The position numbers and the translations under genes were made by a program. The notes under the pieces were generated by a model, which was not told the DNA's origin, made no database searches, and was given only the letters and a program-made list of their open reading frames with translations. From Pelotomaculum sp. PtaU1.Bin035 (GTDB lineage Bacteria > Bacillota > Desulfotomaculia > Desulfotomaculales > Pelotomaculaceae), in assembly GCA_002067965.1 (NCBI GenBank), contig MVRN01000099.1, positions 1-32,331 of the forward strand: a stretch of 32,331 nt of DNA, given 5' to 3'. Position 1 is the first letter of the stretch, and every line of letters starts with the position of its first letter. Shown here in pieces: positions 26,966 through 32,331 of this stretch.

Positions 26966-27928
26966 ATGGTTCGTCTGGATTGGCAGCAAAATTCTATTAA
27001 ATTTCTTTCTGTGCTGCTGGCCTTTATTTTATGGATTTACGCCAACAACGAGCAGAACCCGGTCAAGGAAAAAATATTAAATGTGAACCTTGAGCGCACC
27101 GGCCTCGTCCAGAATTTCTTAATTACAGGTGGAATGCCGGAGAGTGTCAAGGTGAAGGTGCTTGGAAATAATAACCAGTTAGCCAACCTCACTCCCGGGG
27201 ACATCAAGGCAGTTGTTGATATACCGGAAGGTGTGACCGGAGAAATTCTGTTGCCTGTCCAGGTGAGCGCTCCCGCAGGCCTCCGGTTGGCTCAGGTTAC
27301 TCCGGAAGAGGTGCGGTTGTCAATTGACTTATTGGTGGAAAAAGAGATACCTGTCGTGGTAAGTTTGCGGGGAGCGCCTGCTCAGGGGTACACCGCGCTG
27401 ACTCCGGTATGCCATCCCGGAACGGTCATTGCCAGCGGGCCGGGCAAGGTTGTAAATGAAATCATTCAAGCCACGGCGGTAGTGGAGATTCCGCCGGCTG
27501 TAAGAGACATTGAACAAAATTATCCGGTCAATGTCGGCAATTCGAGTGTTTCCTTAAACCCGTCGATGGTACATGTAGTAATACCGATCGTCAGTGCTGT
27601 TTCATCAAAAATCGTGCCTGTTCAGATCCAGTTAACCGGAGTCCCTGCTAACGGCTATACAATAAAAGGCAGTGTTGCCGAGCCGGTGTCAGTGCAGATA
27701 TTTGGTCCGGCGGAAGCGCTCAGCGAAATTTCCGGAATAAATACCGAGCCTGTGGATATTCACGGTATTGACAAGAACCTCGCAAAAGATGTAGGCCTGA
27801 TAATGCCGCCTGGAGTAACTAACTTTCAACCCGGCCGGGTGAAGGTGCAGGTGGAAGTTGTCAAAAAGGAGTCGCCGGTTCAACCGCCACCGGGCAATAG
27901 CGGTGAACCCTCCCCGCAAAAACCATAA
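26966..27928 (+). CDS. cdaR: YbbR-domain protein, regulator of CdaA
   Basis: Extracytoplasmic partner that modulates diadenylate cyclase activity. 320 residues: an N-terminal membrane helix (IKFLSVLLAFILWIYANN), then a run of YbbR repeats, seen as beta-rich units of about 80 residues (for example KEKILNVNLERTGL, VEKEIPVVVSLRGAPAQGY, SKIVPVQIQLTGVPANGY), and a Pro-rich tail. Starts at ATG, five bases after AGGAGG, and lies two bases after cdaA, so the two are made together. Confidence 0.9.
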   Translation: MVRLDWQQNSIKFLSVLLAFILWIYANNEQNPVKEKILNVNLERTGLVQNFLITGGMPESVKVKVLGNNNQLANLTPGDIKAVVDIPEGVTGEILLPVQVSAPAGLRLAQVTPEEVRLSIDLLVEKEIPVVVSLRGAPAQGYTALTPVCHPGTVIASGPGKVVNEIIQATAVVEIPPAVRDIEQNYPVNVGNSSVSLNPSMVHVVIPIVSAVSSKIVPVQIQLTGVPANGYTIKGSVAEPVSVQIFGPAEALSEISGINTEPVDIHGIDKNLAKDVGLIMPPGVTNFQPGRVKVQVEVVKKESPVQPPPGNSGEPSPQKP

Positions 27929-27995
27929 TCTTCATACCCGGGTGATTGACCGAAATTTGACGGTTATCATAGAATGTTATATAAAAACCGGGAAA

Positions 27996-28025
27996 TTGAC
28001 AATACCGATGCACTATAGTTATAAT
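27996..28025 (+). promoter_or_regulatory. Sigma-A promoter before glmM
   Basis: TTGACA (27996-28001), an 18-base spacer and TATAAT (28020-28025) are both perfect hexamers. Transcription would begin near 28032, giving a leader of about 30 bases before glmM and letting glmM be made apart from cdaA-cdaR. Confidence 0.8.
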
Positions 28026-28062
28026 GAATTGTATTTTTTTACGTTGAAAGGGGAGCGATACC

Positions 28063-29397
28063 ATGGGGAAATTATTTGGGACTGACGGGGTAAGAGGTGT
28101 GGCTAACAGCGAACTATCCCCCGAACTGGCTTTCAAACTCGGCCGGGCGGGGGCGCACATCCTGGCCCGGGGCGGCACCAACACCCGCATGGTAATTGGT
28201 AAAGATACCCGTATTTCCGGAGATATGCTGGAAGCTGCTCTGGCGGCGGGTATTTGTTCCGCAGGGATCGATGTTTTAATGCTGGGAGTTATGCCAACCC
28301 CCGCTATCGCCTACCTGACCCGTGAATTGAAGGCGGCTGCCGGGGTGGTTATTTCCGCCTCCCACAATCCGGTTGACGACAACGGGATTAAGTTTTTCAG
28401 TTCCAGCGGTTACAAGCTTCCCGATGAAATAGAGGCGGATATTGAGGCCTTGGTCATGGACGATTGTGACGGCGTACCTCTCCCTATTGGCAAAGGTGTG
28501 GGGCGTTCGTACCGGGTACATGACGCGGTTGAACGTTATGTCGGCTTTGCCCGCGGTACTGTAGAAACAGACTTGAGTGGGCTGAAAATCGTAGTAGATT
28601 GTGCCAACGGGGCGGCCTATCAGGTGGCCCCGCGGGTTTTCAGCGAATTAGGCGCGGAGGTCACACCCATCTACAACCATCCGGACGGGATCAATATCAA
28701 TGACGGGTGCGGCTCCACCCATCCTGAAGCCTTGATGGAAGCCGTTATTTCAACCGGCGCCGATCTGGGCCTGGCTCACGATGGTGACGCTGACCGGGTG
28801 CTGGCAGTAGACGCCAACGGCAGGCTGGTGGACGGCGACCAGATAATGGTTATCTGTGCGCGCCATTTAAAGGAAAAAGGGTTGCTGGCGAAGAATACTG
28901 TTGTCGTTACGGTCATGAGCAACCTTGGATTGCACCTGGCGCTACGGGATTCAGGGATACAGGTGGTGGAAACCAAGGTCGGTGACCGTTATGTCCTGGA
29001 AGAATTGCTGTGTACAGGCGCCCGTTTCGGTGGGGAGCAGTCCGGACATATCATTTCTTTAGATCATAACACCACCGGTGACGGCATTATAACTGCTTTA
29101 CAACTCCTGAGTGTGTTGAGAGAGAGCGGCCAGCCGCTGGATAAACTGGCGGCCCAGATGGAAAAACTTCCCCAGTTGCTGGTAAATAAGCCTGTATCTG
29201 ACAAGAACCGGGTTATGAACAGCCCCGTCCTAGCCAAGGCCATCAAGGAATTTGAGCTTGCGATGGGCGGAAAAGGACGCATCCTGGTGCGCCCGTCCGG
29301 TACCGAGCCTTTGGTGCGGATTATGGCTGAAGGAAAAGATATGCGTCAGTTAGAGGATATTGTTTATAGACTGGCGAATATAATACAAGAATTGTAG
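28063..29397 (+). CDS. glmM: Phosphoglucosamine mutase
   Basis: Converts glucosamine-6-phosphate to glucosamine-1-phosphate for UDP-GlcNAc and the cell wall. 444 residues, the usual length. Motifs: [14 protein letters not shown] at the start, the phosphoserine loop [16 protein letters not shown] (Ser100), the Mg2+ loop DGDADR (240-245), GEQSGHII for sugar binding and the phosphate loop [11 protein letters not shown]. The ATG is nine bases after GGGGAG. In other Firmicutes GlmM also binds and inhibits CdaA, which suits its place after cdaA-cdaR. Confidence 0.95.
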   Translation: MGKLFGTDGVRGVANSELSPELAFKLGRAGAHILARGGTNTRMVIGKDTRISGDMLEAALAAGICSAGIDVLMLGVMPTPAIAYLTRELKAAAGVVISASHNPVDDNGIKFFSSSGYKLPDEIEADIEALVMDDCDGVPLPIGKGVGRSYRVHDAVERYVGFARGTVETDLSGLKIVVDCANGAAYQVAPRVFSELGAEVTPIYNHPDGININDGCGSTHPEALMEAVISTGADLGLAHDGDADRVLAVDANGRLVDGDQIMVICARHLKEKGLLAKNTVVVTVMSNLGLHLALRDSGIQVVETKVGDRYVLEELLCTGARFGGEQSGHIISLDHNTTGDGIITALQLLSVLRESGQPLDKLAAQMEKLPQLLVNKPVSDKNRVMNSPVLAKAIKEFELAMGGKGRILVRPSGTEPLVRIMAEGKDMRQLEDIVYRLANIIQEL

Positions 29398-29440
29398 CGA
29401 TTACCTGTGTTACTAATAGATGTTTCAGGGGAGGTGAGAA

Positions 29441-29476
29441 TTGAAGAGAGCTTGTTTCCTAAAAACGAAAAAATAA
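29441..29476 (+). CDS. Possible 11-residue leader peptide before the glmS ribozyme
   Basis: TTG at 29441 follows GGGGAGGTG at a four-base spacing and opens a reading frame of 11 residues (MKRACFLKTKK) that ends eight bases before the predicted ribozyme cleavage site. The strong ribosome site with no other gene nearby is the main argument. Translation could affect the ribozyme leader, or the frame may be chance. Confidence 0.3.
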   Translation: MKRACFLKTKK

Positions 29477-29483
29477 ATAACAA

Positions 29484-29735
29484 GCGCCAGGACCCTTCTT
29501 GAATTTTAAGGTGTTTCAAAATTCAAGGTTAAAAATTACTGGGGTAAATATATAAGTTATTTGATTGGTTTTCAATGTTTCCCAGGTAATTTTTAGGGTT
29601 GACGAGGAGGGGGTTAATCGAAGTTTTCGGCGGGTTCCCCCCGGTCCGGCCTGACCGTCAGCGGCATTACAAAACCTCCGGGTAACCGGTGGGACAAAGA
29701 TGCCGGCGGCTAAGAGCGGCATAACGCATAAGGAT
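29484..29735 (+). ncRNA. glmS self-cleaving ribozyme/riboswitch
   Basis: Conserved core segments are present in order: AGCGCCAG at the cleavage site (cut predicted between A29483 and G29484), GTTGACGAGGAGGGGGTTAA, TCGAAGTTTTCGGCGGGTT with CCCCCCGG, CTGACCGTCAGCGGC, AAAACCTCCGGGTAACCGG and GGGACAAAGATGCCG. Glucosamine-6-phosphate acts as cofactor, so cleavage lowers the glmS mRNA when the product is plentiful. The P1 extension (CTTGAATTTT with AAAATTCAAG) and P2 (AAAAATTACTGGGG with CCCAGGTAATTTTT, with a loop of about 36 bases) are longer than in Bacillus. It fills most of the 451-base gap between glmM and glmS. Confidence 0.93.
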
Positions 29736-29778
29736 ATGTATTGCCTTTTTGAGAATATCCATAAACTGTAAACCAGTG

Positions 29779-29811
29779 CCGTGGCATTAGTGTGCCCCGG
29801 TATTATTTTTT
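29779..29811 (+). terminator. Terminator-like hairpin between glmS ribozyme and glmS
   Basis: CCGTGGCA (29779-29786) pairs with TGCCCCGG (29793-29800) with one mismatch and a six-base loop, followed by TATTATTTTTT. It is about 38 bases ahead of the glmS ATG. If real it would reduce read-through into glmS, in addition to the ribozyme. Confidence 0.45.
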
Positions 29812-29848
29812 GCTCTAGTACAAAGAGGAAAAATCAGGAGGTAAAAAA

Positions 29849-31678
29849 ATGTGCGGTATTGTCGGATATATCGGTTTCAAAGAGGCCGTCCCCATCTTAT
29901 TGGAAGGTATGGAGAAGCTGGAATACCGTGGCTATGATTCCGCCGGAGTAGTTTTTCCGGAGGAAGGCCGCCTTACATTAATAAAAAGGGCCGGCCGTCT
30001 GAACTCGCTCAAAGAGAAGTTGAATGGCCGCAGTTATGCTGCCAACATTGGAATTGGGCACACCCGCTGGGCTACCCACGGTAAGCCAACTGACAGCAAT
30101 GCCCACCCGCATACTGATTGTACCGGGCATTTCGCCGTTGTTCACAACGGCATCATTGAAAACTATATTAATCTGAGGGATTGGCTCCAGTTAAATGGCC
30201 ATACCTTTCGCTCCCAGACCGACACCGAAGTGCTCCCGCACCTGATCGAGCATTATTACAACGGTGACCTGGTAGACACCGTGTTGAGAGTGGTGTCGAA
30301 GCTGGAAGGCTCCTTCGCCATGGCTGTGGTCTCTTCACATGAACCGGATAAAGTAGTGGCCGTCCGGCAGGACAGCCCGCTGGTAGTGGGCCTGGGAGAT
30401 GGTGAATACTTACTGGCCTCGGATATCCCTGCTCTCTTGAAACATACACGGAACACCTACATCCTAAATGACGGGGAAATAGCGGTGCTGGAGGCAGGCC
30501 GGGTATGGGTCATGGACCGGAATGGCAACGAGGTAGACAAAGAAGTCCTGGACGTTAAGTGGGAAGCGGAGCAAGCTGAAAAGGGCGGCTACGAACATTT
30601 CATGTTGAAGGAAATTCACGAGCAGCCCCAGGCGTTGCGCGATACCCTGAGCGGCCGGATTTCTACAGACGGGGTCAATGTCATCCTGGACGAAGTTAAA
30701 ATAACTCCGGAAAAGATTAAAGGTTTGAAAAAAATATTTATCACCGCTTGCGGTACCGCGTACCACGCCGGCTTGGTGGGTAAACACATTATTGAAAAGC
30801 TGGCGCGGCTTCCGGTGGAAGTTGATATTGCCTCCGAGTTTCGCTACCGGCACCCCATCATTGAGTCGGATTCCCTGGTGCTCGTAATCAGCCAGTCCGG
30901 TGAAACCGCCGACACCCTGGCAGCGATGCGGGAAGCCAAGCGGCAGGGCGCCCGGGTGATCGCTGTAACCAATGTGGTGGGCAGTTCTGTATCCCGGGAA
31001 GCCGACGACCTGATTTATACCTGGGCCGGTCCCGAGATCGCCGTAGCTTCAACCAAGGCCTACACAACCCAATTGGTGGCTATGTACCTCTTCGCATTGT
31101 ATTTGGCTGACGTGCGCGGTACTGTCAAGTCTGAAGAAATACAAGAAATTCTTCTGGGAATGAAAAAGCTTGCCGCCAAAGCGCAGAGCATCCTGGATAA
31201 TACGGTAGTAGTTAAGGATTTTGCTCAAGAATTTGCCTGTAGCACAGACGTATTCTTTATTGGCCGGGGTCTGGACTACGCTGTGGCGATGGAGGGCTCT
31301 CTGAAACTGAAAGAGATCTCCTACATCCATGCTGAAGCCTATGCCGCCGGTGAACTGAAGCACGGCACCCTGGCCCTGATAGAGGACAAAATGCCTGTAG
31401 TGGCTCTGGCTACCCAGGAAGGCCTCTTTGACAAAATGGTCAGCAACATCCAGGAAGTAAACGCGCGTGGCGCGGCAGTGGTGGCCCTTGCCATGGATGG
31501 CCTCAAGGAAGTGGAAAGGGTGGCCGGCAAGGTGATCTACATCCCGAATACCCACCCGGTCCTGGCCCCGGTACTGACCGTGATCCCGCTGCAGTTGCTG
31601 GCGTACCATACGGCGGTGGCCAGAGGGTGCGATGTGGATAAGCCGAGAAATTTGGCGAAATCGGTCACTGTTGAATGA
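29849..31678 (+). CDS. glmS: Glutamine--fructose-6-phosphate aminotransferase (isomerizing)
   Basis: First enzyme of amino-sugar synthesis: makes glucosamine-6-phosphate from fructose-6-phosphate and glutamine. 609 residues. The N-terminal glutaminase domain starts MCGIVGYIGF with the nucleophile Cys2, and has RWATHGKPTDSNAHPH. Two SIS sugar domains follow (ITACGTAYHAGLVGK, SQSGETADTLAAMREAKR; GRGLDYAVAMEGSLKLKEISYIHAEAYAAGELKHG), and the end DKPRNLAKSVTVE is the conserved C-tail of the active site. AGGAGG is about eight bases before the ATG. Expression is controlled by the ribozyme upstream. Product flows to GlmM next door. Confidence 0.96.
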   Translation: MCGIVGYIGFKEAVPILLEGMEKLEYRGYDSAGVVFPEEGRLTLIKRAGRLNSLKEKLNGRSYAANIGIGHTRWATHGKPTDSNAHPHTDCTGHFAVVHNGIIENYINLRDWLQLNGHTFRSQTDTEVLPHLIEHYYNGDLVDTVLRVVSKLEGSFAMAVVSSHEPDKVVAVRQDSPLVVGLGDGEYLLASDIPALLKHTRNTYILNDGEIAVLEAGRVWVMDRNGNEVDKEVLDVKWEAEQAEKGGYEHFMLKEIHEQPQALRDTLSGRISTDGVNVILDEVKITPEKIKGLKKIFITACGTAYHAGLVGKHIIEKLARLPVEVDIASEFRYRHPIIESDSLVLVISQSGETADTLAAMREAKRQGARVIAVTNVVGSSVSREADDLIYTWAGPEIAVASTKAYTTQLVAMYLFALYLADVRGTVKSEEIQEILLGMKKLAAKAQSILDNTVVVKDFAQEFACSTDVFFIGRGLDYAVAMEGSLKLKEISYIHAEAYAAGELKHGTLALIEDKMPVVALATQEGLFDKMVSNIQEVNARGAAVVALAMDGLKEVERVAGKVIYIPNTHPVLAPVLTVIPLQLLAYHTAVARGCDVDKPRNLAKSVTVE

Positions 31679-31726
31679 ATCGGGGGAGAGTTCCTGTATA
31701 ATAAGCAGATATAGTATTGCTAACTT

Positions 31727-31780
31727 AACCACTTTTTTGTGATATCATAGTTATGAGATCCAAAAAAGTGGTTTTTATTC
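31727..31780 (+). terminator. Strong bidirectional-looking terminator after glmS
   Basis: AACCACTTTTTTG (31727-31739) and CAAAAAAGTGGTT (31761-31773) are perfect inverted repeats of 13 bases with a 21-base loop, followed by TTTATT. Because the stem itself carries T and A runs it may act on both strands. Confidence 0.8.
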
Positions 31781-31791
31781 TACTTTAGTAA

Positions 31792-31847
31792 GTTCTCCTG
31801 GCATGTTTTTAGCCAGGAGAACAAAAAACCGCCCGCTATGCGGGTGG
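31792..31847 (+). repeat. Two left-end hairpins of the IS200-type element
   Basis: GTTCTCCTGGC (31792-31802) and GCCAGGAGAAC (31812-31822) form a perfect 11-bp stem with a nine-base loop. Seven bases later CCGCCCGC (31829-31836) pairs with GCGGGTGG (31840-31847), with one G-T pair and a three-base loop. IS200/IS605 transposases recognise such subterminal hairpins in single-stranded DNA; which of the two is the true left-end structure is not clear. Confidence 0.65.
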
Positions 31848-31866
31848 GATTCAAGGCTTAAGCAAA

Positions 31867-31930
31867 GCAACACCCTTCTGTTAAAATGATGATTGTTCAA
31901 GCCATCAAAAAAACAGGAGAAAGGTGTTGC
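31867..31930 (+). promoter_or_regulatory. Leader stem that can hide the tnpA ribosome site
   Basis: GCAACACC (31867-31874) is complementary to GGTGTTGC (31923-31930), and CTGTT (31878-31882) to AACAG (31912-31916). The 3' arm includes AAAGG just before the tnpA ATG. A similar 5' leader fold represses tnpA translation in enteric IS200, so low basal transposition is expected here too. Confidence 0.6.
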
Positions 31931-31932
31931 TT

Positions 31933-32331
31933 ATGGCAGAGAGTTTAGCACATACCAAATGGCTGTGCAAGTATCACATAGTGTTTACCCCGAAGTACAG
32001 AAGGAAAATAATATATAACGAGTTGCGGGCAGATATAAAGGGGATTATAAAAGATTTATGTAAGTGGAAAGGTATCGAAATAATAGAGGGGCATATGATG
32101 TCGGATCACGTCCATCTGTTGTTGAGTATTCCGCCGAAATATAGTGTTTCGCAGATAATGGGATACCTGAAGGGAAAGAGTGCAATGATGATCTTCGACA
32201 GGCACTCAAATCTGAAATATAAATTTGGCAACCGACATTTCTGGGCCGAAGGATATTATGTCAGTACGGTAGGGTTGAATGAAAAAACGATAGCAAAGTA
32301 TATACGCGAGCAAGATAAACATGACCAGATA
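31933..32331 (+). CDS. tnpA: IS200/IS605 transposase TnpA (Y1 family), cut by window end
   Basis: 133 codons are open from the ATG at 31933 to the last base. The product starts MAESLAHTKWLCKYHIVFTPKY, a standard opening for this family, and has the HUH motif in MSDHVHLLLSIPP (His59 and His61), YLKGKSAMMIF, and the C-terminal helix with the catalytic tyrosine (Tyr123 in IAKYIREQ). Family members are about 130-155 residues, so only a few residues are missing. It nicks and joins single-stranded DNA at the element ends. Nothing visible disables it. Confidence 0.9.
   Translation, partial: MAESLAHTKWLCKYHIVFTPKYRRKIIYNELRADIKGIIKDLCKWKGIEIIEGHMMSDHVHLLLSIPPKYSVSQIMGYLKGKSAMMIFDRHSNLKYKFGNRHFWAEGYYVSTVGLNEKTIAKYIREQDKHDQI

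Larger units (their letters stand above)
31792..32331 (+). mobile_element. IS200/IS605-type insertion sequence, left part
   Basis: A tnpA of the Y1-transposase family is preceded by structured, gene-free DNA typical of IS200 left ends. The left boundary is inferred to lie near the hairpins at 31792-31847. The right end is beyond the window. Only tnpA is visible, so it cannot be said whether a tnpB gene follows. Confidence 0.75.

Noticed and set aside
31049-31732. Antisense frame of 227 codons over the end of glmS
   Set aside because: Mirror of the glmS coding strand, with no motif and no ribosome site.
1-32331. CRISPR array, tRNA, rRNA or prophage genes
   Set aside because: No regularly spaced repeats, no cloverleaf or rRNA sequence and no phage structural genes were seen.

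Overview
The window looks like chromosomal DNA of a spore-forming Gram-positive Clostridia member, most likely the Peptococcaceae/Desulfotomaculum-Pelotomaculum type. This is an inference from a PdaA-type spore-cortex deacetylase, an S-layer-homology protein, a T-box leader, a glmS ribozyme, strong AGGAGG ribosome sites, frequent TTG/GTG starts and the order cdaA-cdaR-glmM-glmS. No 16S or tRNA gene is present to fix the taxon.

Layout. 1-1862: an IS66-family insertion sequence on the minus strand whose transposase gene is broken at the left edge. 2006-3013: pdaA. 3020-6069 (minus): a GH15 glucoamylase-like enzyme preceded by a cytosolic protein that resembles an (alpha/alpha)6 glycosidase. 6269-8206 (plus, divergent): a secreted SLH protein whose C-terminal domain is a clear paralogue of that cytosolic protein, then a small two-helix membrane protein. 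8243-11357 (minus): a tight four-gene operon coding for a double-GTPase dynamin-like protein and three small helical proteins, the last with a C-terminal membrane anchor. This is the least explained part of the window.

11461-25972: a consensus promoter and a T-box leader (apparent AUC isoleucine specifier) head the branched-chain amino acid operon ilvE-ilvD-ilvB-ilvN-ilvC-ilvB2-leuA-leuC-leuD-leuB-cimA. No threonine deaminase is present. CimA makes citramalate from pyruvate and acetyl-CoA, and LeuCDB can carry it to 2-oxobutyrate, so isoleucine can be made without threonine. There are two acetolactate synthase large subunits. The second has Leu where the first has the specificity-setting Trp. 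IlvC has an unusual cofactor loop that suggests NADH use.

26121-31678: cdaA-cdaR (c-di-AMP synthesis and its regulator), glmM with its own promoter, then a 450-base gap holding a glmS ribozyme, and glmS. Together these link c-di-AMP signalling with amino-sugar supply for the cell wall. A strong terminator follows glmS. 31792-32331: the left part of an IS200/IS605-type element, with end hairpins, a 5' leader that can hide the ribosome site, and a tnpA that runs off the window.
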